A DNA stretch of 64,000 nt from Streptomyces venezuelae (GTDB taxonomy: Bacteria; Actinomycetota; Actinomycetes; Streptomycetales; Streptomycetaceae): positions 3,968,001-4,032,000 of the forward strand of contig NZ_CP029191.1 in assembly GCF_008642335.1 (NCBI RefSeq), written 5' to 3'. How positions within the stretch are numbered: position 1 is the stretch's first letter; each line of letters opens with the position of its first letter. Below, one piece after another: positions 55,820-64,000 of the stretch. The notes under the pieces are model-generated. The model ran no database searches. It was given only the letters and a program-made list of their open reading frames with translations, and was not told the origin of the DNA. The translations under genes were made by a program, and so were the position numbers.

Positions 55820-58591
55820 TCAGTCCGAAGGTCCGCCGAAGATGCCGCCCCCTCCGTTGCCATTGCCATTGCTGCCGTTGGGGCCACCACCGCCGACCGG
55901 GTCCTCCGTCGGCGGCGGAGACTCCCCGCCGGGCCCGCCGTCGACACCGCCGTCGGCTCCGCCGTTCTCCTGACCGCCGTTGTGCTTGCAGTCCCAGTCG
56001 AACGGGTCACAGGACTCCTCGGGATCGGGCGACTCCGACGGCGGCTTCGTGGGCTCGGTCTCCGTGGGCGTCGGAGACTTGGTCTCCTCCGGCTCCTCGG
56101 TCTTCGTCGGGGTCGGCGGCGGAGGCGGAGTCTCGCCGACGACCTTGCCGATGGGGCCGGGCACGGGGAAGTTCACGACGGGCTTGCCCTTGAGCGCCTG
56201 CTCCATGTAGTCCTGCCAGATCTGCGCGGGGAACGAGGCGCCGTGGATCTTCTCCTCGCCACCCGTGCCGAACATCTCCAGGAACTTGCGCTTCTTGTTG
56301 GTCTCGTCGTCGTCGAGCCGGTACATGCTGACCGCCGTCGACAGCTGCGGCGTGTAGCCGACGAACCAGGCGGACTTGTTGCCGTCGGTCGTACCGGTCT
56401 TGCCGGCGACCTGGCGGCCGGCGAGCTTGGCGGAGGTACCGGTGCCCTTCTCCACGACGGTCCGCAGCACATCGGTCACGTTGTCGGCGACCTCGGGGCT
56501 GAAGGCCTGCTTGGTCTGCTTCTCGTGCCGGTAGACCGTGTCGCCCTCGTGCTCGACCTCCTTGACCGAGTACGGCTCGTTCTGCTTGCCGCTCGCCGCG
56601 AAGGTGGAGTACGCACCGGCCATCCGGATCGCGCTCGGCGACGAGGTGCCGAGGGAGAAGGACGGGTAGGTGGCACCGGCCATGGAGCTGTCGTCCTTGA
56701 GGCCGGCGTCCATGGCGGCCTCCTTCACCTTGTCCAGGCCGACGTCCATGCCGAGCTGTACATAGGCCGAGTTGACCGACTCCCGCATCGCCTCACGCAG
56801 GTCGATCTGGAAGGTGGGACGGTTGTAGGACTGGTTGCCGTCGTTCTTCTGGTTCCACTGATTGCCGTCGCGGTCCGTCCAGATCTGGCCGTTGTACTTC
56901 TGGATCTTCAGCTCGTTCTTGCCGCTGTAGAGGCTCTTCGGGTTGACGATGGTGCGCTCGGACTCGCTCTGCTCCTCCGGCCCGTCCGGGTCGCGCACGC
57001 CGTACTTGAACGCGGCGGCCAGCACGAACGGCTTGTACGTCGAACCGACCTGGGCACCGGTCTGGTCGGCGTTGTTGGTGAAGTGCTTGGTCGCGTCCTC
57101 ACCGCCGTAGATGGCCTTGATCGCGCCGTCCTTCGGGTCCACCGAGGCCCCGCCGAACTGAACGTGCGTGTCCTTCTCCGGCCGCACCTTCGGCTTGATC
57201 TTCTCCTTGCGGACCTTGTTCACCGCGTTCTCGAGCTCGTTGACCTTCTTCCTCTCGAAGGTCGTGTGGATCTCGTAGCCGCCCCGCTGGAGCTGCTCGG
57301 CGGTGATGTTGGTGTTCCTGATGACGTACGCCTTGGCCAGGTCCACGAGGTAGCCGGTCTGACCTGCCAAGTCCATGTTCGACCGCGGGTTCTGGAGCTT
57401 CGGGAACTTGGTGTACTTGGCGCGCTGCTCGCTCGTCAGGCGGCCGTCCTTGACCTCCTCGTCGAGGATCCACGCCCAGCGCTTCTTGGCACGCGCGGTG
57501 TTGTCCTGCTTGTTGGCCGCGGGATCGATCTCGGGGTAGCCGGCCGGGTCGTAGTACGTGGCGCCCTTCAGCACGGTCGCCAGGAGCGCGCACTGGCTCG
57601 GGTCCAGCTCGCTGGCTTCCTTGTTGAAGTACGCCCGGGCCGCCGCCTGGATGCCGTAGGCCCCGCGCCCGTAATAAGCGGTATTGAGGTAACCGGCCAT
57701 GATGTCCTCCTTGGACACCGTCCGGCCGACCTTTATCGAGATGAAGAGCTCTTTGAACTTCCTCGTGAACGTCTGCGACTGATCGCCGAGCCGCGCGTTC
57801 TTCACGTACTGCTGGGTGATCGTGGAGCCACCCTGCGTCTGCCCGCCCTTGGCCATGTTGACCAGAGCACGGGTGATGCCCATCGGGTCGACGCCCTTGT
57901 CGTCCTCGAACGTCTTGTTCTCCGCCGACATGACGGCGAAGCGCATCTCCTTGGGGATGTCGTCGTAGTCGATGATCTGGCGGTTGCGCTCACCACCGGT
58001 CGCGACCATCTGCTTGCCGTCGGCCCAGTAATAGACGTTGTTCTGGGCCTTGGCCGCCTTGTCGACCTCCGGCACCTCCACCAGGGCGTACGAGATGCCG
58101 GCGACCGCCATCAGACCGCCGAAGAAGCCGAGGAACACACCGGTGACCAGACGCCACGAGGGCACCCAGCGGCGCGCGCCGAACTTGCCCGCTCGCGGGT
58201 AGTCGATGAACCGCTTCTTACGGGGAGGCTCCGCGCCTCGGCCCCTGCCACGGCCGGGACCGGACGATCCGCCGGACCCGCCACCGCCACGACGACCGCC
58301 ACCGCCGCCCGCACGCCCACCGCCGTCGGGCGCCCTGCGGCGTCCGCCGCCCGCGCCGACCGAACCGCTGCGCTGTGCGGCGCGCCGGGCCTCGGCCCTG
58401 CCGCCAGGGGGGCGGCCCCCGTCGTCGGGCGCCCCGGAACCGGGCCCCGGTCCTCCATAGGAGGCAGAGGGTGATCCTGTGTCGCCCCGCGGTGCCGCGC
58501 GTCGACCGGACGGCGCCCCTGGGGTGCCGCGCCTGGCCGCGGCGCGTCCGCCGCCCTGCGGCTGCGGCGGTTTGCGACGGTGCTCGCTCAT
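55820..58591 (-). CDS. Class A penicillin-binding protein (transglycosylase-transpeptidase)
   Basis: 923 aa from ATG 58591. Arg/Gly-rich cytoplasmic tail (residues 1-140), one helix (about 150-172), GT51 domain with Glu224 in SAENKTF and GGSTITQQYVKN, then the transpeptidase with STYK, SVN and KTGT. The first GT51 motif departs from the usual EDxxFxxH (AENKTFEDD). The C-terminus is a Pro/Gly-rich tail. Polymerises and cross-links peptidoglycan. Confidence 0.92.
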   Translation of the reverse strand: MSEHRRKPPQPQGGGRAAARRGTPGAPSGRRAAPRGDTGSPSASYGGPGPGSGAPDDGGRPPGGRAEARRAAQRSGSVGAGGGRRRAPDGGGRAGGGGGRRGGGGSGGSSGPGRGRGRGAEPPRKKRFIDYPRAGKFGARRWVPSWRLVTGVFLGFFGGLMAVAGISYALVEVPEVDKAAKAQNNVYYWADGKQMVATGGERNRQIIDYDDIPKEMRFAVMSAENKTFEDDKGVDPMGITRALVNMAKGGQTQGGSTITQQYVKNARLGDQSQTFTRKFKELFISIKVGRTVSKEDIMAGYLNTAYYGRGAYGIQAAARAYFNKEASELDPSQCALLATVLKGATYYDPAGYPEIDPAANKQDNTARAKKRWAWILDEEVKDGRLTSEQRAKYTKFPKLQNPRSNMDLAGQTGYLVDLAKAYVIRNTNITAEQLQRGGYEIHTTFERKKVNELENAVNKVRKEKIKPKVRPEKDTHVQFGGASVDPKDGAIKAIYGGEDATKHFTNNADQTGAQVGSTYKPFVLAAAFKYGVRDPDGPEEQSESERTIVNPKSLYSGKNELKIQKYNGQIWTDRDGNQWNQKNDGNQSYNRPTFQIDLREAMRESVNSAYVQLGMDVGLDKVKEAAMDAGLKDDSSMAGATYPSFSLGTSSPSAIRMAGAYSTFAASGKQNEPYSVKEVEHEGDTVYRHEKQTKQAFSPEVADNVTDVLRTVVEKGTGTSAKLAGRQVAGKTGTTDGNKSAWFVGYTPQLSTAVSMYRLDDDETNKKRKFLEMFGTGGEEKIHGASFPAQIWQDYMEQALKGKPVVNFPVPGPIGKVVGETPPPPPTPTKTEEPEETKSPTPTETEPTKPPSESPDPEESCDPFDWDCKHNGGQENGGADGGVDGGPGGESPPPTEDPVGGGGPNGSNGNGNGGGGIFGGPSD

Positions 58592-58964
58592 CGAACGATT
58601 ACTCCTCGGGCAGGCGCAGCTGTCCACGCCTGGAAACGGCGGCTGGTTTCCGGTCCCCCCGAAGTGCGGAAGCGCCCGTTCCTGAACGCGCCCGCACTAC
58701 ACCGAGGACCACGACGCTCCCTGACGTCACTTGGTTCCCGGCGGCATGCATGGCGCACAGACTACGCACCGTCAAAACCCTCTTAGAGCCGAAGTTCACC
58801 CCAAATCAGGCAAGTTACTTCCTACGAATCGGTGATGTGACGCCGTTCACCGTGCCCCCTCTTGTCTCAACCGGATCGCCGTTCTATCGTCTCGATGTAT
58901 CGAGTCGATACATCAGCTCGGCATAAAGGCCGTACTGAGGGACCGTGGGAGACGGGAGGCGAAG
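58592..58964. other. PBP-PadR intergenic region, 373 bp, no gene seen
   Basis: Divergent promoters expected. The PadR palindrome at 58894-58914 is the only clear element. No gene or terminator recognised. Confidence 0.5.
58894..58914. promoter_or_regulatory. PadR operator
   Basis: ATGTATCGA-G-TCGATACAT (58895-58913) with a further G/C pair outside gives 10-bp perfect arms. It lies 51 bp before the PadR ATG and resembles the ATGTAT...ATACAT operators of this family. Confidence 0.85.
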
Positions 58965-59651
58965 ATGAGCAGGCGCTCCGGCATCCTGGAATTCGCCGTC
59001 CTCGGTCTGCTCCGCGAATCCCCGATGCACGGCTATGAGCTGCGCAAACGACTCAATACATCGCTGGGAGTTTTCCGGGCCTTCAGCTACGGGACGCTCT
59101 ACCCGTGCCTCAAGACGCTGGTCGCCAACGGCTGGTTGATCGAGGAGTCGGGCAGCACCCCCGAAGACGCCCTGGCGGCTCCGCTCGCGGGACGTCGCGC
59201 CAAGATCGTCTATCGATTGACGGCGGAAGGTAAGGAGCACTTCGAGGATCTGCTCTCGCAGACCGGCCCCGACGCGTACGAGGACGAGCACTTCGCCGCC
59301 CGCTTCGCCTTCTTCGGGCAGACCTCGCGAGATGTCCGGATGCGGGTGCTCGAGGGCCGCCGCAGCCGCCTCGAAGAGCGCCTGGAGAAGATGCGCGCCT
59401 CCCTGGCCCGTACCCGGGAGCGCCTGGACGACTACACGCTTGAGCTGCAGCGGCACGGCATGGAGTCCGTGGAGCGCGAAGTGCGCTGGCTGAACGAGCT
59501 CATCGAGAGCGAGCGAGCGGGGCGGGACCAGCAACGGTCCGCCCCCGGCAGCTCCGCTCAGCAGAACAGCACATCTGGGGAGTCGGCGGGCCTGCCCCGG
59601 CGGCGGGAGAACGACCCGCCGCCGGATCCGTCCGATGACCCCGCCAAATGA
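58965..59651 (+). CDS. PadR family transcriptional regulator
   Basis: 228 aa. Winged helix [21 protein letters not shown] at the start with [17 protein letters not shown], then a helical C-terminal domain. Adjacent palindromic operator indicates autoregulation. 59 bp before the ino1 gene in the same direction, so may also affect it. Confidence 0.9.
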   Translation: MSRRSGILEFAVLGLLRESPMHGYELRKRLNTSLGVFRAFSYGTLYPCLKTLVANGWLIEESGSTPEDALAAPLAGRRAKIVYRLTAEGKEHFEDLLSQTGPDAYEDEHFAARFAFFGQTSRDVRMRVLEGRRSRLEERLEKMRASLARTRERLDDYTLELQRHGMESVEREVRWLNELIESERAGRDQQRSAPGSSAQQNSTSGESAGLPRRRENDPPPDPSDDPAK

Positions 59652-59710
59652 GACCCAGCGTTCCGCCGGGTCTCATCCGGAATACCGAGATCACACAGGG
59701 AGCAACCGGA

Positions 59711-60793
59711 ATGGGTTCGGTTCGCGTAGCCATCGTCGGCGTGGGCAACTGCGCCGCCTCGCTGGTCCAGGGCGTCGAGTACTACAAGGACGCAGACCCG
59801 GACACCAAGGTCCCGGGCCTGATGCACGTCCAGTTCGGCGACTACCACGTCGGAGACGTCGAGTTCGTCGCCGCGTTCGACGTCGACGCGAAGAAGGTCG
59901 GCCTCGACCTCTCGGACGCCATCGGCGCCAGCGAGAACAACACCATCAAGATCTGCGACGTGCCGAACAAGGGCGTCACCGTCCAGCGCGGCCACACCTA
60001 CGACGGCCTGGGCAAGTACTACCGCCAGACCATCGAGGAGTCCGACGAGGCCCCGGTCGACATCGTCCAGACCCTCAAGGACCGCCAGGTCGACGTCCTC
60101 GTCTGCTACCTGCCCGTCGGTTCCGAGGACGCCGCGAAGTTCTACGCGCAGTGCGCCATCGACGCCAAGGTCGCGTTCGTCAACGCTCTCCCGGTCTTCA
60201 TCGCCGGCACCAAGGAGTGGGCGGACAAGTTCACCGAGGCCGGTGTCCCGATCGTCGGCGACGACATCAAGTCGCAGGTCGGCGCCACCATCACGCACCG
60301 CGTGATGGCGAAGCTGTTCGAGGACCGCGGTGTCCGTCTCGAGCGCACCATGCAGCTCAACGTCGGCGGCAACATGGACTTCAAGAACATGCTCGAGCGC
60401 GACCGCCTCGAGTCGAAGAAGATCTCGAAGACGCAGGCCGTCACCTCGCAGATCCCGGACCGCGAGCTGGGCGAGAAGAACGTCCACATCGGCCCGTCCG
60501 ACTACGTCGCGTGGCTCGACGACCGCAAGTGGGCGTACGTCCGCCTCGAGGGTCGCGCCTTCGGTGACGTCCCGCTGAACCTGGAGTACAAGCTCGAGGT
60601 CTGGGACTCCCCGAACTCGGCCGGCGTCATCATCGACGCCCTGCGCGCCGCGAAGATCGCCAAGGACCGCGGCATCGGTGGCCCGATCCTGTCGGCGTCC
60701 TCGTACTTCATGAAGTCCCCGCCGGTGCAGTACTTCGACGACGAGGCCTACGCGAACGTCGAGAAGTTCATCAAGGGCGAGGTCGAGCGCTAA
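59711..60793 (+). CDS. ino1: Inositol-3-phosphate synthase
   Basis: 360 aa, NAD-dependent, converts glucose-6-phosphate to inositol-3-phosphate for mycothiol and phosphatidylinositol. Gly-rich [20 protein letters not shown], and [19 protein letters not shown] motifs typical of the actinobacterial enzyme. Start ATG 59711 has GGGAG upstream; an ATG at 59648 overlaps the PadR stop and is rejected. Confidence 0.95.
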   Translation: MGSVRVAIVGVGNCAASLVQGVEYYKDADPDTKVPGLMHVQFGDYHVGDVEFVAAFDVDAKKVGLDLSDAIGASENNTIKICDVPNKGVTVQRGHTYDGLGKYYRQTIEESDEAPVDIVQTLKDRQVDVLVCYLPVGSEDAAKFYAQCAIDAKVAFVNALPVFIAGTKEWADKFTEAGVPIVGDDIKSQVGATITHRVMAKLFEDRGVRLERTMQLNVGGNMDFKNMLERDRLESKKISKTQAVTSQIPDRELGEKNVHIGPSDYVAWLDDRKWAYVRLEGRAFGDVPLNLEYKLEVWDSPNSAGVIIDALRAAKIAKDRGIGGPILSASSYFMKSPPVQYFDDEAYANVEKFIKGEVER

Positions 60794-60817
60794 ACAGCCC
60801 TCTCCTTGTTGCTTGTC

Positions 60818-60850
60818 GAGGGTCCCCGGGCATTCCGCCCGGGGACCCTC
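60818..60850. terminator. Terminator after ino1
   Basis: GAGGGTCCCCGGGC (60818-60831) pairs with GCCCGGGGACCCTC (60837-60850), 5-nt loop, 25 bp after the stop. Confidence 0.9.
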
Positions 60851-60872
60851 CTCGTATGTGAGGCTGTGATCC

Positions 60873-62129
60873 ATGGCTGTCGTCGGTGACCTGCGGATAC
60901 TGCTGCGGCTGCGGGACTTCCGGCGGCTGCTCACCGTACGGCTGATCTCCCAGGGCGCGGACGGCGTCTACCAGGTCGCGCTCGCCACGTACGTCGTCTT
61001 CTCCCCGGAGAAACAGGCCTCGCCCGGAGCGATCGCCTCCGCCATGGCCATGCTGCTCCTCCCGTACTCCCTGGTCGGCCCCTTCGCCGGCGTCCTCCTG
61101 GACCGCTGGCCGCGCCGCCAGGTCTTCCTCTACGGCAACCTCCTGCGGGCCGCCCTGGCGTCCCTGACCGCCGTCCTGATGCTGAGCGACGTCCCCGTCT
61201 GGCTCTTCTACGCCTCCGCCCTCTGCGTCACGGCCGTCAACCGCTTCGTCCTCGCGGGGCTCTCGGCCGCGCTGCCCAGGGTGGTCGACGCCGACCGGCT
61301 GGTCCTCGCGAACTCCCTCTCGCCGACCGCGGGCACGCTCGCGGCGACCGTGGGCGGTGGCCTCGCCTTCGTGATCCGTCTGGTGGCCTCGGACTCGGAT
61401 GCGGCCGTGGTCCTCTGTGGCGCCACCCTGTACCTGTGCGCGGCGCTCGCCTCGCTCCGCATGGCGCGCGAGCTGCTCGGCCCCGACCCGGACCTGGTCC
61501 AGCCCCGGCTCGCGACCGCGCTGGCCGGTACGGCACGAGGTCTGGGAGCCGGAGTGCGACACCTCAGGCAGCGCCCGGCGGCCGCCCGCGCGCTGGCCGC
61601 CATGACGGTGCTGCGGTTCTGCTATGGCGCGCTGACCGTCATGGTCCTGATGCTGTGCCGGTACGCCTGGACGTCGACGGAGGCCGACGGGCTCGCGCTG
61701 CTCGGCCTGGCCGTTGGGGTCTCGGGCGCGGGGTTCTTCGTGGCGGCCGTGGTCACGCCCGCAGCGGTGGGCCGCCTTGGCCCGGGTGGCTGGATCGTCG
61801 CCTGTGCGGCCACGGCGGCACTCCTCGAACCCGCACTCGGCCTCCCCTTCGAACCCGCCCCTCTCCTCGTCGCCGCTTTCCTCCTGGGCCTGACGACCCA
61901 GGGCGCGAAAATCGCCACGGACACGGTGGTGCAGTCCGCGGTGGACGATGGCTTCCGCGGACGGGTCTTCTCGATCTACGACGTGCTCTTCAACGTGGCA
62001 TTCGTGGGCGCGGCGGGTGTGGCGGCCCTGATGCTCCCCCCGGACGGCCGCTCGGTCCCGCTGGTCCTGGTGGTCGCTCTGCTCTACGCGGCGGTTGCTG
62101 GCGGTATGGCCCGTTTCGGCGCGCAATAA
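60873..62129 (+). CDS. MFS transporter
   Basis: 418 aa with about twelve hydrophobic helices. No characteristic motif beyond GPFAGVLLDRWPRRQV (loop 2-3, conserved in MFS exporters). Substrate unknown. Its own transcription unit after the ino1 terminator. Confidence 0.85.
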   Translation: MAVVGDLRILLRLRDFRRLLTVRLISQGADGVYQVALATYVVFSPEKQASPGAIASAMAMLLLPYSLVGPFAGVLLDRWPRRQVFLYGNLLRAALASLTAVLMLSDVPVWLFYASALCVTAVNRFVLAGLSAALPRVVDADRLVLANSLSPTAGTLAATVGGGLAFVIRLVASDSDAAVVLCGATLYLCAALASLRMARELLGPDPDLVQPRLATALAGTARGLGAGVRHLRQRPAAARALAAMTVLRFCYGALTVMVLMLCRYAWTSTEADGLALLGLAVGVSGAGFFVAAVVTPAAVGRLGPGGWIVACAATAALLEPALGLPFEPAPLLVAAFLLGLTTQGAKIATDTVVQSAVDDGFRGRVFSIYDVLFNVAFVGAAGVAALMLPPDGRSVPLVLVVALLYAAVAGGMARFGAQ

Positions 62130-62243
62130 GTGTCACATCAATGACACAGAGCCCTTCTGGGCTACAGAGATGTCGGTGGACCCGGATAACTTACGGGCGT
62201 CGTATTCGCGCCATCGCGCTCTCGTTCGAGGGGGACCCCCAAA

Positions 62244-62768
62244 GTGACCACTCCGCCGCCCCAGGGCCAGACTCCGTACCCGCCCCAGGGCCAGAACCCC
62301 TATGGCCAGCCCCAGGGCGGTGTCGCTCCGTACGGTCAGGCTCCCCCGGCCCCGTACCCGCCGCAGCAGGGCCAGCCGGGCGGCCCGACGGCCCCGTACC
62401 CGGCCTTCAACCAGGGTGGGCCCGTGCCCCCGCCTGCTCCCCGCCGTGGCGGTGGCGCCAAGAAGCTGCTCCTGCGCATCGGTGGCTTCATCCTGGTCGC
62501 GATCCTCATAGGCGTCGGCAAGTGGTACATGGGCAAGAGCGACGCCGAGTCCACCAGCGTCGGCAGCTGCATGCACAACAAGGGCACGGACATCCGGCCA
62601 GACCTTGAAGAGGTCGACTGCTCCTCGAGCGACTCCGAGTTCAAGGTCGTCGAGAAGTTCGACGGCACGAGCGACAGCTCCAAGTGCGAGACGGTCAAGA
62701 CGTCCGAGATCGCCTACTACCAGTCGGGCAAGGGCCACAACGTCGTGCTCTGCCTGAAGAAGGCGTAA
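62244..62768 (+). CDS. LppU/SCO3897-type membrane-anchored protein
   Basis: 174 aa. Residues 1-70 are a Pro/Gln/Gly-rich cytoplasmic tail with PQGQ and PYP repeats, one hydrophobic helix (about 75-93), then an extracytoplasmic domain with four cysteines likely to form disulfides. Recognised by the SCO3897 name of the family; function not known. Start GTG 62244. Confidence 0.75.
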   Translation: MTTPPPQGQTPYPPQGQNPYGQPQGGVAPYGQAPPAPYPPQQGQPGGPTAPYPAFNQGGPVPPPAPRRGGGAKKLLLRIGGFILVAILIGVGKWYMGKSDAESTSVGSCMHNKGTDIRPDLEEVDCSSSDSEFKVVEKFDGTSDSSKCETVKTSEIAYYQSGKGHNVVLCLKKA

Positions 62769-62803
62769 TCGGCAGCAGGAACCAGCGAGGGGCGTTGTTT
62801 CAC

Positions 62804-62819
62804 GGTTTCACGTGAAACA
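62804..62819. other. parS: parS site in a stem with an extra half site
   Basis: GGTTTCACGTGAAACA, one mismatch, immediately preceded by the half site TGTTTCAC (62796-62803). GGGGCGTTGTTTCAC and GTGAAACAACGCCCC form a 15-bp stem (62789-62826). Confidence 0.85.
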
Positions 62820-62864
62820 ACGCCCCTCGGCGTATGTCGGAGAGCAGTGTCGTCGGAGAGCGGG

Positions 62865-62880
62865 TGTTTCACGTGAAACA
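62865..62880. other. parS: parS site within a 22-bp palindrome
   Basis: TGTTTCACGTGAAACA, perfect, flanked by GGG/CCC (62862-62883), 45 bp from the previous parS and 12 bp from the CCA-enzyme stop. Confidence 0.93.
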
Positions 62881-62894
62881 CCCACCGGACCCGC

Positions 62895-64000
62895 TCAGTT
62901 CTGGGCGGCCCACCACTCCTTGAGCGCCGCGACCGCCGCGTCCCGTTCCATCGGGCCGTTCTCGAGGCGCAGCTCGAGCAGGAACTTGTAGGCCTGGCCG
63001 ATGACCGGGCCCGGGCTCACGTCCAGGACCTTCATGATGTCGTTGCCGTCCAGGTCGGGGCGGATCGAGTCCAGCTCTTCCTGCTCCTGGAGGCGGGCGA
63101 TGCGCTCCTCCAGACCGTCGTACGCGCGCGACAGGGCGTTCGCCTTGCGCTTGTTGCGGGTGGTGCAGTCGGAGCGGGTCAGCTTGTGCAGTCGCTCCAG
63201 GAGGGGACCCGCGTCGCGTACATAGCGTCGTACGGCCGAGTCCGTCCACTCTCCCGTGCCGTAGCCGTGGAAGCGCAGGTGAAGCTCGACCAGGCGCGAG
63301 ACGTCCTTCACGAGCTCGTTGGAGTACTTGAGCGCCGTCATGCGCTTCTTGACCATCTTGGCGCCGACCACCTCGTGGTGGTGGAAGGAGACCCGGCCGT
63401 CGCCCTCGAAGCGCCGCGTCTTCGGCTTGCCGATGTCGTGCAGCAGCGCGGCGAGCCGCAGCGTCAGATCGGGGCCGTCCGTCTCCAGGTCCATCGCCTG
63501 CTCGAGGACGATCAGCGAGTGGTCGTACACGTCCTTGTGACGGTGGTGCTCGTCCCGCTCCAGACGCAGGGCGGGCAGCTCCGGGAGGACGCGGTCGGCG
63601 AGGCCCGTGTCGACCAGGAGGGCGAGGCCCTGGCGCGGGTGTGCGGAGAGAAGCAGTTTGTTCAATTCGTCGCGTACGCGCTCCGCCGAGACGATGTCGA
63701 TGCGCTCGGCCATCGCCTTCATCGCGGCGACGACGTCCGGAGCCACCTCGAAGTCCAGCTGCGCGGCGAAGCGCGCGGCCCGGAGCATCCGCAGCGGGTC
63801 GTCGGAGAAGGAGTCCTCCGGCGTGCCGGGGGTGCGCAGCACACGGTCCGCGAGGTCGTCGAGCCCACCGTGGGGGTCGACGAACTCCTTCTCGGGGAGC
63901 GCCACGGCCATCGCGTTGACGGTGAAGTCACGGCGCACGAGGTCTTCCTCGATGGAGTCGCCGTAGGACACCTCGGGCTTGCGCGAGGTCCTGTCGTACG
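62895..64000 (-). CDS. CCA tRNA nucleotidyltransferase (5' end outside window)
   Basis: Partial: the frame is open to the window edge, so the N-terminal catalytic part with the GGxVRD region is missing. Visible are RRDFTVNAMAVAL, DPLRMLRAARFAA, and an HD domain (LLHDIGKPKTRRFEGDGRVSFHHHEVVGAKM). Adds or repairs CCA at tRNA 3' ends. Confidence 0.93.
   Translation of the reverse strand, partial: YDRTSRKPEVSYGDSIEEDLVRRDFTVNAMAVALPEKEFVDPHGGLDDLADRVLRTPGTPEDSFSDDPLRMLRAARFAAQLDFEVAPDVVAAMKAMAERIDIVSAERVRDELNKLLLSAHPRQGLALLVDTGLADRVLPELPALRLERDEHHRHKDVYDHSLIVLEQAMDLETDGPDLTLRLAALLHDIGKPKTRRFEGDGRVSFHHHEVVGAKMVKKRMTALKYSNELVKDVSRLVELHLRFHGYGTGEWTDSAVRRYVRDAGPLLERLHKLTRSDCTTRNKRKANALSRAYDGLEERIARLQEQEELDSIRPDLDGNDIMKVLDVSPGPVIGQAYKFLLELRLENGPMERDAAVAALKEWWAAQN

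Noticed and set aside
55739..58474. Long plus-strand open frame opposite the PBP
   Set aside because: Antisense shadow; repetitive Leu/Val/Asp composition and no start signals.

Overview
This is a high-GC actinobacterial chromosome segment, almost certainly from a Streptomyces species. The basis is codon usage, the ssgA/ssgR sporulation pair, the rpsF-ssb-rpsR-rplI-dnaB block, a Rex-type operator before cydAB-cydDC, FemX, and eight ParB-binding (parS) sites. From memory, gene order matches the S. coelicolor interval of about SCO3896 to SCO3958, a core region near oriC with the origin beyond the right edge. No database search was run. I see no tRNA, rRNA, CRISPR array, insertion sequence, transposase, integrase or prophage.

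Left part (1-13 kb): an ABC transporter operon on the minus strand, then a translationally coupled plus-strand operon of an M24 peptidase-like protein, an alpha/beta-hydrolase fused to a short-chain dehydrogenase (EphD-like), and a protein annotated in its family as a metal-dependent hydrolase but carrying a complete di-iron E..ExxH..E..ExxH pattern. A MerR regulator follows, then a short DnaA-box cluster, tRNA 2'-phosphotransferase KptA, an LLM-class F420 oxidoreductase, a HAD phosphatase, an M23 peptidase and a DevS/DosS-like GAF-GAF histidine kinase.

13-31 kb: cydA-cydB-cydDC under a Rex operator, hisC, a LacI-type regulator, a metallophosphatase, an unknown two-helix membrane protein, thiC behind a TPP riboswitch, a YibE/F permease with a His-rich tail, ssgA and its regulator ssgR, and small membrane and cupin proteins.

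31-46 kb (more accessory in character): a PLP sulfur-amino-acid enzyme with a repeat-expanded N-terminus, LysR, NUDIX, a globin-flavoreductase, HAD, GNATs, a MarR/MFS/GlcG-HbpS module, a serine hydrolase, an AhpD-fold protein that lost catalytic residues, and two regulator/oxidoreductase pairs (MerR-SDR and TetR-quinone oxidoreductase) with operators lying between their promoter elements.

46-64 kb: replication, translation and cell-wall core: dnaB, a second DnaA-box cluster, a MATE exporter, rplI-rpsR-ssb-rpsF, femX, an alanine racemase-like gene, a GT87 membrane protein, a class A PBP, PadR with a clear palindromic operator, inositol-3-phosphate synthase, MFS, an LppU-type protein and the CCA-adding enzyme (cut by the window end).

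No wholly new multi-gene system stands out. The best candidates for novelty are the di-iron/EphD-like/M24 operon, the DevS-like kinase beside cytochrome bd, the parS sites built into terminator-like palindromes, and the two DnaA-box clusters outside oriC.
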